From Streptomyces griseoloalbus (GTDB lineage: Bacteria; Actinomycetota; Actinomycetes; Streptomycetales; Streptomycetaceae), in contig BMUD01000016.1 in assembly GCA_014650015.1 (NCBI GenBank), positions 116,829-180,828 on the forward strand: DNA of 64,000 nt, written 5' to 3'. Each line of letters starts with the position of its first letter. Positions within the stretch are counted from its first letter, which is position 1. Of the stretch, positions 44,761 through 55,200 are shown in pieces. The notes under the pieces were generated by a model. The model did no database searches. It was not told the DNA's origin and was given only the letters and a program-made list of their open reading frames with translations. A program made the translations under genes and the position numbers.

Positions 44761-45390
44761 ATGGCCCACCAACACTCCGCCAGCCCGTCCGCCCCGGATG
44801 CCGCCCGCCGCAGCGAGCGCTCCCGGCTGGCCATCTACGACGCCGCCCTCGCGCTGGTCGCCGAGGTCGGCTACCCGAAGACCACCATCGAGGGCATCGC
44901 CGCCCGCGCCGGCGTCGGCAAGCAGACGATCTACCGCTGGTGGTCGTCGAAGGCGGATGTCCTGCTGGAGGCGTTCCTCGACCTGGGTGAGCAGGCCGCC
45001 CGGGCCGCCGGACAGGAGCCGCACGCCATCCCCGACACCGGCGATCTCGCCGCGGACCTCAAACAGGTCCTGCGCGCCACGGTCGACGAACTGCACGACC
45101 CCGTCTTCGAGGCCCCCTCCCGCGCCCTGGCCGCCGAGGGCGTCGTCAACGAGGAACTCGGCCGCCGATTCGTCGCCCAGCTGCTGGAACCCTCGCTCCA
45201 GCTCTACGTCGACCGCCTGCGCTCCGCCCGGGACGCCGGGGACGTCCGCGCGGACATCGACCCGCGCATCGCCCTGGAACTCTTCGTCTCCCCGCTCGCC
45301 CAGCGCTGGCTGCAGTACACGGGCCCGATCACCTACGACTACACCGACACCCTCGTCGACTACGCCCTGTACGGCCTCACCCCCCGCTGA
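44761..45390 (+). CDS. TetR-family transcriptional regulator, probably autoregulated
   Basis: A 209-residue TetR protein. The helix-turn-helix domain covers about residues 18-65 (AIYDAALALVAEVGYPKTTIEGIAARAGVGKQTIYRWWSSKADVL) and the rest is a helical ligand-binding domain ending in the TetR C-terminal pattern (LFVSPLAQRWL). No ribosome site precedes the ATG, in keeping with a leaderless transcript. Two operator-like palindromes directly upstream make negative autoregulation and control of the divergent DUF6243 gene likely. Confidence 0.92.
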   Translation: MAHQHSASPSAPDAARRSERSRLAIYDAALALVAEVGYPKTTIEGIAARAGVGKQTIYRWWSSKADVLLEAFLDLGEQAARAAGQEPHAIPDTGDLAADLKQVLRATVDELHDPVFEAPSRALAAEGVVNEELGRRFVAQLLEPSLQLYVDRLRSARDAGDVRADIDPRIALELFVSPLAQRWLQYTGPITYDYTDTLVDYALYGLTPR

Positions 45391-45407
45391 CCCGGACGCC
45401 CGGCCGC

Positions 45408-46286
45408 TCACCGCCCCAGCGCCGCACTCACCGCCCCCGGCGTCCGTGCCGGGTGCCGGGCCAGCCGGCCCGGGGCGTCCGTGATGATGCCGTCGCAGCC
45501 CAGGGCCAGGGCGCGGTCGCGCTGCGCGGGGGTGACGATGGTGTGGGCCCACACCCGGGGGATGCCGGAGCGCACCGCGCGCCCCAGGTCCGCGTCCCGG
45601 GCCCTGATGTCGACGTCGAGCAGATCGACGTAGGAGCGCCAGCGCTCGGGGCGGTCGGTGCGCAGCTGGCGGGCCGAGCGCCACAGCTGGGTCAGCAGGC
45701 CCAGGTCGTGGATGCGGCGGGCCACCTCGGGGTCGTTGGTGTTCACGAACACCGAGCGCGTCAGCCCGCGGGAGCGGATCAGCGCGGCCAGCCGGTCGAC
45801 ACCGCGCGGGTCCTTCGCCTCCAGCATCAGCACGATCCGCCCGCCGAAACGATCCAGCACCTCGGCCACCGTCGGTGGCCGCTCCGCGCGCCAGCTCCCC
45901 GGCAGCCGGTCCCGCGGCCGCAGCCGTACGCCCCGCCACTCCTTGGCGTCCAGGGCCCGCACCTCGCCGCCCAGGAAGGTGGTGCGGTTCAGCGACGCGT
46001 CGTGGAAGACCACCGGCGTGCCGTCGCGCAGCACCCGCGTGTCGAAGTCCAGCACCTGCGCCGTACCGCGGCGGTACGCCGCCATCAGCCCCGACATGCT
46101 GTTCTCGGGCACCTCCCGCGCCCCGCCCCGGTGGGCGACGTAGGGCACCCGCGGCAGCGAGTCCACCGTCAGCGGTGCGCCGCCCCACTCCAGCGGGCCC
46201 GGGTGGCCGCCGCCGTGCCCCGCGAGGGTCAGCGAGACCACGGAGGCCACGGCAGCCAGGCCCGTCGCGACGATGCTTGTGACCAT
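45408..46286 (-). CDS. Secreted glycerophosphodiester phosphodiesterase
   Basis: A 292-residue GDPD-domain protein. It starts with a signal-like hydrophobic segment (MVTSIVATGLAAVASVVSLTLAG) and then shows the catalytic HRGG...PENS pattern (AHRGGAREVPENSM), the acidic FDTRVLRDGTPVVFHD with the second His, and LEAKDPRG with the metal-binding Glu. The barrel closes with GCDGIITDAPGRL. It should hydrolyse glycerophosphodiesters outside the membrane to release phosphate and alcohol. No good ribosome site precedes ATG 46286. It converges with the TetR gene, 17 bp apart. Confidence 0.9.
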   Translation of the reverse strand: MVTSIVATGLAAVASVVSLTLAGHGGGHPGPLEWGGAPLTVDSLPRVPYVAHRGGAREVPENSMSGLMAAYRRGTAQVLDFDTRVLRDGTPVVFHDASLNRTTFLGGEVRALDAKEWRGVRLRPRDRLPGSWRAERPPTVAEVLDRFGGRIVLMLEAKDPRGVDRLAALIRSRGLTRSVFVNTNDPEVARRIHDLGLLTQLWRSARQLRTDRPERWRSYVDLLDVDIRARDADLGRAVRSGIPRVWAHTIVTPAQRDRALALGCDGIITDAPGRLARHPARTPGAVSAALGR

Positions 46287-46506
46287 GACGACCACGGTAG
46301 GGGCGCACCTCCCGGCGGGGCGCGCTGTGGCACCCGATCCGGTGCACCGCACCCGGCACGCATCCCCTTCGCCCCACCGGGTACCCCTCGTCCCGTCGGT
46401 ACGGCCTCGTCCCACCTGCGCCGATTGTGGGCTCCGGCCCCCCGATGCGCACGATCGTGGGACCATAGGGCATGCTGTTCCGCACGACGGCGAGGCGAGG
46501 GGATAG

Positions 46507-47235
46507 ATGAGCGCGGAGTTCGGCGGCCGAACCGGCCGACAGGGCAGGCTCTCCCAGTGGCTGCGCGGACGCCGCCCGAAGCAGGCCGCCGACGAAGGCG
46601 GCCGTGAGACCCTGCTGCTCGCCGCCGCCGCGGCGGGACTTCCACTCGCACCCGCCGCCCATCCCGCCGGATACCGCTGCTCCTGCGACCGCGTGGGCTG
46701 TCCCACCCCCGCCCGGCACCCGGTGTCGTTCGCCTGGCAGACGCAGTCCACCACCGACCGCGCGCAGATCGAGCGCTGGGCCCGCCATCAGCCGCAGGCC
46801 AACTTCATCACCGCGACCGGCATGGTGCACGACGTCCTCGACGTCCCCCTCGACGCCGGCCACGAGGCGCTCACCCGCCTGCTCGACGCGGGCATCGAGG
46901 TCGGCCCCGTCGCCGAGAGCGACGACGGCCGCCTGCTGTTCTTCACCCTCACCCGCGGCACCCCCGAGGACGAGGACGAGTGGTGGCCGTGCGAGCTGGA
47001 CTGCCACCCCGAGACCATGGACGAGCACCCCGGTCTGCGCTGGCACTGCCGCGGCTCCTACGTCCTCGTACCGCCCGCCCGGCTGCCCGGCAACCAGTCG
47101 GTGCACTGGGTACGCGGCCCCGAGCATCCGCTCCCGGACCCGCTGAGCCTCCTCGAGGTCCTCACCGAATCCTGCGCCCGCCACGTCGGCGACCCGTCCG
47201 ACCAGGCGGGCGCGGCCTGGCCGCTGCGCCGCTGA
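46507..47235 (+). CDS. Bifunctional DNA primase/polymerase-like protein
   Basis: A 242-residue protein of the primase/polymerase N-terminal family common in streptomycete chromosomes. Recognisable are the cysteine cluster YRCSCDRVGCPTPARHPV, the WARHQPQANFITATG strand and the DVLDVPLDAG segment. In true archaeo-eukaryotic primases this last segment carries catalytic Asp residues; here only DVLDVP remains and the HxD-type second motif is weak, so enzymatic activity is uncertain. GAGGGGA precedes the ATG. Confidence 0.75.
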   Translation: MSAEFGGRTGRQGRLSQWLRGRRPKQAADEGGRETLLLAAAAAGLPLAPAAHPAGYRCSCDRVGCPTPARHPVSFAWQTQSTTDRAQIERWARHQPQANFITATGMVHDVLDVPLDAGHEALTRLLDAGIEVGPVAESDDGRLLFFTLTRGTPEDEDEWWPCELDCHPETMDEHPGLRWHCRGSYVLVPPARLPGNQSVHWVRGPEHPLPDPLSLLEVLTESCARHVGDPSDQAGAAWPLRR

Positions 47236-47243
47236 GCGCGTAC

Positions 47244-48242
47244 CTACTCGCCCTTCGCCGACGTCAGCCCCTGGATCCGCCCCAGGACCTCCACCGCACC
47301 GTCGGCCGGATCCAGCGCCACCTCGTTGGAGACGAACTCCATCGTCAGCGACTGCGTGATCTCACCGTCCGTCAGCGCCAGCACGTCCTTGTTCGGCGTC
47401 GGCACGGACGCTCCGGCCGCCGCGGTCTGCTTCTCGAAGTGGCGCGTGGTGAAGAACACCAGCGCCCCGCCGTCCTTCGTGCGCAGCGCCAGCGGCGCGT
47501 AGTCGCCGTTCGTCATCGGTTCGTCGATGTACTGCGTGACCAGCCCCGGCCGCTCGGCCCGCTTCTCGCGCAGCGCCCGCCAGGCGCTGGTGTGCGGCCC
47601 CTCGGCGAACGCGTCCCCGCCGCCCTTCAGATACGTCGCGTAGCCCTGGCTCAACTTGCCGGGCGCCAACGCCAGTTCGGTCGAGTTCGCCGGTACGGCC
47701 TCGGCCCAGCCGTCCTCGTCCGTCTTGAACTCCGGTATGTCGTCCGGGGCCACCAGCGTCAGGTACGCCACTTCCCACGGCTCGTCCAGCCCGTCCCGGG
47801 TGAACACCAGCAGCCAGCGCGATGCGCCACCCTTGTTGCCGGCCGCGTCCGCGACGAACCAGCGCGGCCAGCCGGCCTTCTCGACGATGGTGAACTTCGC
47901 GTCCGTCAGCTTCAGCGGCACGTGGTTGGCGTTGCCCTCCGGGCTGTTGGCCCGCCCCGCCTTCAGCCGCGCCGCGTCGATGTCGGCGAGGGCGCCGGTG
48001 GTGTGGTCGGCGTCCAGGGAACCGTCGTACGCCTTGTCGGCGGCGTTGTACGCGGCCGTGAACTCCTCGAGCGCCTTCGCGGCTTGCGCGCGGGTGGTGG
48101 CCGGGAGCACCTCGCGCTCGCCGTGCACCACGACACAGCCGCTCGCGGTCAGCGACAAGGCGGACACCGACGCCGCCAGCAGCACGCTCCGGTCAAGCCT
48201 GCGGAGCCTGTTGAGCCTTCGAAGGCCGAGATCCCTGCTCAT
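47244..48242 (-). CDS. Predicted lipoprotein, unknown function
   Basis: A 332-residue protein with a positively charged start, a hydrophobic stretch and a lipobox (LTASGC, Cys 36), so it is a likely lipoprotein. The mature part is rich in Asp, Ala and Thr and holds pairs of strand-like segments (PRWFVADAAGNKGGASRWLLVF, then GALVFFTTRHFEKQT). The architecture resembles the DUF8094-type lipoproteins of actinobacteria. No enzymatic motif is visible. It ends 8 bp from the primase-like gene on the other strand. Confidence 0.75.
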   Translation of the reverse strand: MSRDLGLRRLNRLRRLDRSVLLAASVSALSLTASGCVVVHGEREVLPATTRAQAAKALEEFTAAYNAADKAYDGSLDADHTTGALADIDAARLKAGRANSPEGNANHVPLKLTDAKFTIVEKAGWPRWFVADAAGNKGGASRWLLVFTRDGLDEPWEVAYLTLVAPDDIPEFKTDEDGWAEAVPANSTELALAPGKLSQGYATYLKGGGDAFAEGPHTSAWRALREKRAERPGLVTQYIDEPMTNGDYAPLALRTKDGGALVFFTTRHFEKQTAAAGASVPTPNKDVLALTDGEITQSLTMEFVSNEVALDPADGAVEVLGRIQGLTSAKGE

Positions 48243-48421
48243 CCGGTTCCGTCACCCTCCCCTTCCCGCCAGGCGAACCTTACCGGGGCGAGGAACGGCG
48301 CGAGCGCCGGGACCGGATGAGCGGGACACGACAGGCCGCCGGTCAGGCCGCGGACGGCCGGCCCGGTCCGGCGGCGGTGTGCGGGAGACGCACGAGCGCC
48401 GAGTGAACCGCGGGGGTGTGG

Positions 48422-49597
48422 CTAGCGGTCGAAGGCGGGCAGGGCGAACCGCGCGACGAGCGGGAAGCCGTCCTCCCGGGCGCTTTTCGCGTTCACCGAG
48501 TACACGACCGTCCGGGACAGGTCGCGGGTCGCGGCCAGCACCGTGTGGTAGCCGGGCCGGGACCCCGTCTTGCCCCAGATCTCCCTCCCGTTGTGGACGA
48601 AGCGCTGCCATGCCATGCCGTAGGTCGCGCCCTCGATCGCGGGGACGGTGAACATCTGGTCCAGCAGCGGCCGCGGCACCACCCGGCCCTCGAAAACGGC
48701 GACCAGGAAGCGTTCCAGATCGGCGGTCGTGGAGATCATGTTCCCGGCCGCCCAGCGGTCGGACATGTTCCACTCCGTGACGTCGGTGGTCCGGCCGCCG
48801 ATGTCCGCGTAGGCCCGGTGGTGCGGGCCGTGGACGCGCGGGTCCGGCCCGGCGGGGAAGCCCGTGTGCCGCATCTCCAGCGGGCGGAAGATCCGTACGT
48901 CCGCCTGGTGCTCGTAGCTGTCGCGGGTCACCTTCTCGATCAGCAGGCCGAGCACCGTGTAGTCGATGTTCTGGTACACCTGCCGCTCTCCCGGAGTGAA
49001 CGCCGGCCCCTTCGCGACGGCCGCGGCCACCACCCGCTCCGGCGTGAGGGTCCGGAACCGGTTGTCGTACATCTCCTCGGTGGTCGAGCCGAGGTTCGCG
49101 CCGGGCTTCAGGCCGCTGGTGTACGTGAGCAGGTGCCGCACGGTCGGCGGCTCGGTGAAGGAGGCCGGCAGCAGGCCGGGCAGGTAGCGGGTGACGGGCG
49201 CGTCCAGGTCGACCCGGCCCTCCGCGACGAGTTGGAGCACGAGCGCCGCGGTGACCGTCTTGGTCGTCGACCCGGCCCGGAATCTCGCGTTCTCCAAGGC
49301 CGGGGCCCCCGTACGCAGGCTCCGGACGCCGGCGGTCCCCGTCCAGCTGCCCTTCCCTCCCACCCGGACGAGGGCCGCCGAGACGTCCCCGTCCGGGATC
49401 CCCACGAGCGCCTTCTCCAGCGCGGCGGTGTCGGGGCCGTCGACGGCCGGGGTGGACCCGGCGGACAAGGCCCCGGGGGCCACCGCGACGGGGTGGGCGG
49501 CTGCCGCCCCCGCGAGGGGACCGAGGGCCAGAGAGGCCAGCAGCGCGGAGGCGACGACGGTACGGGCACGGGTACGGGTACGGGTACGGGGATTCAT
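48422..49597 (-). CDS. Secreted D-alanyl-D-alanine carboxypeptidase-like serine hydrolase
   Basis: A 391-residue secreted hydrolase from ATG 49597. It has an Arg/Thr-rich start, a signal peptide (TVVASALLASLALGPLAGAAAAHP), the SxxK motif in RAGSTTKTV, the YxN equivalent in YQNIDYTVLG and a KTG-type third motif in WGKTGSRPGYHT. That makes it a class C beta-lactamase/DD-peptidase homologue acting on the cell wall or on small amides. The Arg-Thr run is encoded by five hexamers of the type TACGGG (49561-49590 on the plus strand), a small microsatellite in the signal peptide. Confidence 0.9.
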   Translation of the reverse strand: MNPRTRTRTRARTVVASALLASLALGPLAGAAAAHPVAVAPGALSAGSTPAVDGPDTAALEKALVGIPDGDVSAALVRVGGKGSWTGTAGVRSLRTGAPALENARFRAGSTTKTVTAALVLQLVAEGRVDLDAPVTRYLPGLLPASFTEPPTVRHLLTYTSGLKPGANLGSTTEEMYDNRFRTLTPERVVAAAVAKGPAFTPGERQVYQNIDYTVLGLLIEKVTRDSYEHQADVRIFRPLEMRHTGFPAGPDPRVHGPHHRAYADIGGRTTDVTEWNMSDRWAAGNMISTTADLERFLVAVFEGRVVPRPLLDQMFTVPAIEGATYGMAWQRFVHNGREIWGKTGSRPGYHTVLAATRDLSRTVVYSVNAKSAREDGFPLVARFALPAFDR

Positions 49598-49729
49598 GGG
49601 CCGGTGCTCCTGCATGTCACGGGGAAGCGCTTCGGACGGACTCCATCCTGGTGATCACGGGCGCCGCCCAGATCCTGCTCACAGAGGAGAGCGCCCCCTC
49701 ATATCCGGCCCCCGCCCCTCGGGGTCACC

Positions 49730-49756
49730 CCTAGGTCGCAACCCCGACGACCTAGG
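49730..49756. promoter_or_regulatory. 9-bp inverted repeat upstream of the PhzF-like gene
   Basis: Perfect arms CCTAGGTCG (49730-49738) and CGACCTAGG (49748-49756) flank a 9-base loop. It sits 36 bp ahead of the PhzF-like start in a divergent promoter region, so an operator is more likely than a terminator. Confidence 0.6.
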
Positions 49757-49792
49757 ACGACCTCGCTCCGCGCGCGATGCTTGAATGCCCCC

Positions 49793-50437
49793 GTGACTGA
49801 CTACGACGTGCTGCGCGTCTTCTGCGGCCCCCGGGGCGGCTACGGCAACGAACTCGGTGTCGTCCGCGACGGTTCCGTGCTGCCCGGGCGGGAGGACCGG
49901 CAGGCGTTCGCCGCGAAGCTCGGTTTCAGCGAGACCGTGTTCGTCGACGACCCCGAGCGCGGGGTGATCGACATCTACACCCCCACCCTGCGCCTGCCCT
50001 TCGCCGGCCACCCCTGCGTCGGCACGGCCTGGCTGCTCGACGTCCCCGAACTCCTCACTCCGGCCGGGGTGGTGGGCGCCCGGCAGGACGGGGAGTTCTG
50101 CTGGATCGAGGCGCGGGCGGAGTGGGTGCCGCCGCGCACCCTGCGCCAGTACGCGAGCGCCGCCGAGGTCGACGACCTGCCCGTGCCGCCGAAGGGGGAG
50201 TGGATCTACGCCTGGGCCTGGCTGGACGAGTCGGCGGGCCGTATCCGCGCCCGTGCCTTCCCCGGCCGGGACGACGGCATCGAGGAGGACGAGGCGACGG
50301 GCGCCGCGGCCCTCCTCCTCACCGACCGTCTGGGCCGGGCCCTGAACATCACCCAGGGCACGGGCTCCCAGATCCTCACCGCCCCGCAGCCGGAGGGCTG
50401 GACGGAGATCGGCGGACGGGTCTACCTGGAACGCTGA
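49793..50437 (+). CDS. PhzF-family isomerase-like protein
   Basis: A 214-residue member of the PhzF/diaminopimelate-epimerase fold family. The first half shows VFCGPRGGYGNELGVV and LRLPFAGHPCVGTAWLL, the latter being a strong PhzF signature, and the second half DDGIEEDEATGAAALLLT. It is shorter than typical PhzF (about 280 residues), mainly in the linker between the two halves. GTG 49793 has no ribosome site, so the message may be leaderless. No phenazine genes are near; the substrate is unknown. Confidence 0.82.
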   Translation: MTDYDVLRVFCGPRGGYGNELGVVRDGSVLPGREDRQAFAAKLGFSETVFVDDPERGVIDIYTPTLRLPFAGHPCVGTAWLLDVPELLTPAGVVGARQDGEFCWIEARAEWVPPRTLRQYASAAEVDDLPVPPKGEWIYAWAWLDESAGRIRARAFPGRDDGIEEDEATGAAALLLTDRLGRALNITQGTGSQILTAPQPEGWTEIGGRVYLER

Positions 50438-50709
50438 CAGTTCAGCTGCGCGACGAAGGCGCCTCCTCCCCGGAAGGGGCCACCAGGTCGGCGGGATCTT
50501 TGCTGTCCAGGCCGAAATGTGATCTTGCAGGAGCCGCACGCGAAGTCTCGATATGCGGAGTGCTGCACCTCACTTTTTGGACAGCACGCGCTGAGCGTAT
50601 TACCACTATCAGCCAACTCTTGGCTTCACTCTGTGATTCGACTTGTGCGCTCCGCTACACAGTTTGATCACAGCTGCTTCAAATGTGGCCGTTGGGGTGG
50701 GAGTTCTGT
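50438..50709 (+). promoter_or_regulatory. AT-richer leader of the RHS locus
   Basis: A 272-bp spacer with clearly lower GC than its surroundings, ahead of the FG-GAP gene. It contains a short hairpin GTGCTG (50560-50565)/CAGCAC (50582-50587) and ends with the ribosome site GGGTGGGAG. The promoter of the secreted locus is probably here, but I could not assign hexamers. Confidence 0.4.
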
Positions 50710-52260
50710 ATGCGTGTGCGGTGGCTCAGTGCTGCCTTGGTGTCAGTACTGGTCGCTGGTTCCGGGCTGACCAGCTCGGTTGCTCCAGCGGCCGCGGCGG
50801 CGGCGTGCCCTTCGGGGGTGGAGTCGGATTTCAACGGCGATGGCGTCAGGGACACGGCGATCGCCGACCCGGAGGCGACAGTGGGCGGCCACGAGCGGGC
50901 CGGGGAGGTCCACATCGTTTACGGCGGTGACAAAGGCGTCCTGAGTCTCGGTCAGGAGTCACCCGGTGCTCCCGGTGCCGCCGAGCCGGACGACCAGTTC
51001 GGTTCCGCACTGGCGGTCTACGACGCGAACCTTGACGGATGCAGTGACCTGGTGGTCGGCATTCCGTACGAGGATCTGTCGGTGAGCTCGGCATCGGGTG
51101 AAGTGGTGAACTACCGCGACGCCGGACTGGTGCAGCTCTACTACGGCGCTCCCGCCGGGCTGGGAACCGGCCCCGCCGTGAAGGAGATCAGTGAAGGCGA
51201 AGGCAATCACCTGAGCGGGGTTGTCGAGCACGAGGACTGGATCGGCTACTCGCTCGCGGCGGGCAAGTCTTCGAACGGGGTCCCGTTCCTGGCCGTAGGC
51301 GCTCCTGGTGAGGACATCGGCACGATCGTGGACGCCGGTGCGGTCTACTACATGTCGGGTGCCGCGTTGACGAAGGTGACGGTGCACCAGGACACCGAGG
51401 TCGCCGGGGCGGTGCCGGGTGTAGCGGAGCAGGACGACCGCTTCGGTTCCTCGCTCACGGCGACACCGACCCATCTCGCGGTGGGGGTTCCGGGAGAAGC
51501 ACTGGGCACGGTGACCTTCGCCGGCGGCGCGGCGGTGTTCAGCCACACACTGGTGTCCGACTCGCCCAAGCCGATTGCCGGTCTGGCGCAGGACCAGGAA
51601 GCGATCAGCGGCGAGGGCGAGACGGCCGACCGTTTCGGTACTGCCCTGGCGATGGTTCCCTACCGGCCGTCCGGCGCCACCGGCACCACGGAGTCCCTGT
51701 TGGCGGTAGGGGTACCGGGCGAGGACCTGCTGACCACCGTCGATGCCGGGGCGGTGCACTTCTTCCGGCTGACTTCGACCACGGCGACGCAGACGGCGTG
51801 GGTCGACCAGAACACCGACGGCATGGAGGGGGAAGCCGAGGCCGGCGACTTCTTCGGCCAGCACCTTGCAGCGGTCAACTCCTCTCCGAATGCGACGAGT
51901 ACGGCGACCACGACCCGGGTGGCGATCGGCGTTCCGGGAGAGGAATGGCAGCAGGAGGACCTGGAGAAGGGCGGGGTGCAGATCACCCCGTTCGTCGGTC
52001 CCCCCGGGGCAGATGACAACTGGGTCGATCCCGGGTACGGCGTGGGCGACGTCGTGGGTCCGCACATGTACACCGGATTGAGCCTGGGACCCACACCGAG
52101 CCTGCTCTATGTCGGGGTTCCCTATGGCGAGCCGGACGCACGGGCGGTCCACGGGTTCTCGTGGAACGTCACCAACGGCGGTGCACCCACAGTCAGTTAC
52201 AAGCCGGGCACTGGTGGCATCCCCGCCGACGGCAAGGCTTTCGGGGCGGTGGTCCGCTGA
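50710..52260 (+). CDS. Secreted FG-GAP (integrin-alpha-like) repeat protein
   Basis: A 516-residue exported protein. ATG 50710 is preferred for its ribosome site; it gives a clean signal peptide (WLSAALVSVLVAGSGLTSSVAPAAAAA). The mature part is a beta-propeller of FG-GAP repeats, visible as calcium-type DFNGDGVRDTAIADP and DANLDGCSDLVVGIP and repeated AVGAPGEDIG/AVGVPGEDL elements followed by DRFGSSL or DRFGTAL, about seven blades. These domains bind surfaces or proteins. Its stop overlaps the start of the LamG gene (TGATG), so the two are co-translated and probably work together in delivering or anchoring the RHS protein. Confidence 0.9.
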   Translation: MRVRWLSAALVSVLVAGSGLTSSVAPAAAAAACPSGVESDFNGDGVRDTAIADPEATVGGHERAGEVHIVYGGDKGVLSLGQESPGAPGAAEPDDQFGSALAVYDANLDGCSDLVVGIPYEDLSVSSASGEVVNYRDAGLVQLYYGAPAGLGTGPAVKEISEGEGNHLSGVVEHEDWIGYSLAAGKSSNGVPFLAVGAPGEDIGTIVDAGAVYYMSGAALTKVTVHQDTEVAGAVPGVAEQDDRFGSSLTATPTHLAVGVPGEALGTVTFAGGAAVFSHTLVSDSPKPIAGLAQDQEAISGEGETADRFGTALAMVPYRPSGATGTTESLLAVGVPGEDLLTTVDAGAVHFFRLTSTTATQTAWVDQNTDGMEGEAEAGDFFGQHLAAVNSSPNATSTATTTRVAIGVPGEEWQQEDLEKGGVQITPFVGPPGADDNWVDPGYGVGDVVGPHMYTGLSLGPTPSLLYVGVPYGEPDARAVHGFSWNVTNGGAPTVSYKPGTGGIPADGKAFGAVVR

Positions 52261-55200
52261 TGGGCACGTGGCCGAGGAGCAGAGCAGCGGAGAGACCGCG
52301 GGACTCGATGGGCAGCGGAAGGAGCAGTCGGGTGCCCGGTTCAGTACGGCGGGGTCCAGCGGCGCGTGCCGGGCTGGTCGCTGCGGTGGCCGGCGCGGTC
52401 CTGGCCACCACATTGCTCGGGCAGCAACAGCAGACTCCGACCGCCGGCGAGGACCGGGTCCCGGTCGCCGGCGATCGGCCCGCAGCGGCAGAGGAGACCG
52501 CGCTCGAGACGGCGTCGACCACGGGCGAGCCGGTCGAGGTGACGTCACTGCGCTCGGAACGACGTGAGGTGTTCGCGCAGCCCGACGGTTCCTTCGTCGC
52601 CCGGGAGTACACCGAGCCGATCCACACCGTGCAGGACGGCAAGTGGGTTGACGTCGACGAGACGCTGGTCGAGCACACGGACGGCAGCTGGGGCCCGAAG
52701 GCCACCACGGTGGACCTGACGTTCCAGGCAGCCGACGCGGACAAACCGTTCGTGACGTTGCGCCGCGCAGGACGGGAGCTGTCGCTGTCCTGGCCGTACG
52801 GTGACCTGACGGCACCGAAGGTCTCGGGCGACACGGCTACGTTCGTCGACGCACTGCCCGGTGTCGATCTGACGGTCCGAGCGGAGGCCGACGGCTTCGG
52901 CCACCTGCTGGTGGTCAAAACACCCGAAGCAGCGGCCGCCCCGCAGCTGGCGACGATCGACCTGGGTCTCAGGACCAAGGGGCTGAACGTCGCCGAGAAC
53001 AGCGCAGGATCGCTGGTGGCCGAGGACGCAGTGGTGGGCGGCGCGGTGTTCGAGGCCGGCCGTCCCTCGATGTGGGACTCCTCCGCCCCCGCCGAGGCGG
53101 CGGCGAAGAGCAGTGGACCAGCCGGCGTGTCCCGCTCCCTGGATACCGCGGCCCGGTCCGGCGGCTCGGTCGGTGAGCCCCCTCTGGACGGGGCAGGTGG
53201 TGGGGGCCGTACGGCCCCGCTCGGTGTCGAGGTCAGCGAGGACAAGCTGACCCTGATCCCGGACAAGGCACTGCTGACGGGCAAGGACACGGTCTTCCCC
53301 GTCGTCATCGACCCGATCCAGCGCACCACCTCGCGCACCGCCTGGACAGGCGTCATGTCCGGTATCCCGGGCGAACAGGACTGGAAGTACTCGGGAAGCG
53401 CCGGGGTGGGGAAGTGTCCTACGGACTACAACCCGATCTCCTGCAACGGTGTCGGCGTACGCCGTCTGTTGTTCACGATGCCGGTGTCGTTCTACCGGGG
53501 CAAGCAGATCCTGGGCGCGACGTTCTCCGCCCGGGTGGAACACATCTACAGCGCCGAGCCGGCCGCGGAGCCGATCCAGCTGTACAGAATCGGTGGCAAG
53601 AACTACTCGATCACCTCGTCCAGTGACTGGAACTCGACGAAGGACGACTGGTCGGACCACTTGCAGACGGTCGACGAGGCGATCTCTCCGTCCTCCTGCT
53701 CCAGCTCCAGCCAGGCCAATCTGCATTTCGAGAGCGGCGCGAGCGGTGAGCTGACGAGCGAGGTGAAGACGGCGGCAGCGGATGGCTGGTCGTCGATGAC
53801 GCTGGGGCTGCGTGCGGGGGACGAGTCGGGGTTCGCCGGATGGAAGCGGATCTGCGGCAACGCCTACCTCTCGGTGAGCTACAACAGCCTGCCACGGCAG
53901 ATGTCGACGAAAACGATGTCGTCCGATCCGGGGGGCTCGTGCAAGTGGGGCAGTACTCGTCCCTACGCGGAGAAGCCGCCGAAGCTGAGTGCGGCGGCCT
54001 CGGACCCGGACCACGGCAACGGCCGCACGGACAAGGTGAAAGTCCAGTTCAAGGTCGCGTGGACCGCACCTGGCGCCTCCAGTGAAACGTCCTACACCTA
54101 TGACACGGGCTACATGGCGCCCACCTCGCAGAACAGGTTCACGCACCAGGTGCGGGAGTCGATTCCGCAGAACGTGGTGATCTACTGGAGCGCCCGTGCC
54201 CACGACGGGGACGGATGGGGTCCGTGGAGTACGGACGGGGACCCGCAGCGGTGCGAGTTCATCTACGACAAGACCAAGCCGGGGAAGCCGAATGTGCTCT
54301 CCACGCAGTATCCGGCCGACACCGTCTGGCACGACGGCGTCGGCACGGCAGGATCGTTCACGTTCTCGCCGAACCCGAACGACAGCGTGCCCGACACCGA
54401 CGTCGTGAAGTACCGCTATGGCTTCAACAGCGACGCGTCCCCGGCGACGACGGTGTCGGCTTCCAAGGCCGGAGGACCGGTCTCGTTGACCTTCACGCCG
54501 GCGAAAGCCGGGCGTAACTGGGTCGACGTGGTAGCGGTGGACAAGGCGGAGAATCCCAGCACTTTGGCCCGCTACGAGTTCCTGGTCACCGAAGGCAGGC
54601 CCGCCGTGGCGCAGTGGAACCTGGCAGACCGGACAGGTAGCACCGATGCGCACGACGAAAGCGGAACCTTCTCGGCGAACACAGGTCCAGGAGTGACATT
54701 CGGGGTCGAAGGCCCTGGCGGCAAGGTGGACGCGGCAGCGCGACTGGACGGAACTTCAGGGGGCTACCTGGACGCCGGTGAGACCGTCGTCGACACCTCC
54801 AAGAGCTTCAGCGTCAGTGCCTGGGTGCGGCCCACCGCGCTCGACAAGGACATGACGGTGGTCAGCCAGAACGGCACCGGGGAGCCGGGATTCACTCTCG
54901 GTTACGATGCGGCGGCCGGAACCTGGGCGTTCTCGCTGCCCTCCACCGATGTCCAGGCGCTGGGGGAGTGGAAGGCGGTGTCCACCGGCGTCACCCCGGT
55001 CAAGGACCAGTGGATGCTGCTGACCGGTGTCTATGACGCGCACGCCAGTGGCGGTCCCGAGGCCCGTATCCACGTCAACGAGCACTTGAAGGGCACCGTT
55101 CAGCGCCGCTCGGTATGGCGTTCGTACGGTCCTCTGCAGATGGGACGGGCCACGGCGAAGAGTGGTTACCGGGATCACTTCACCGGGGACCTGGCCGAAG

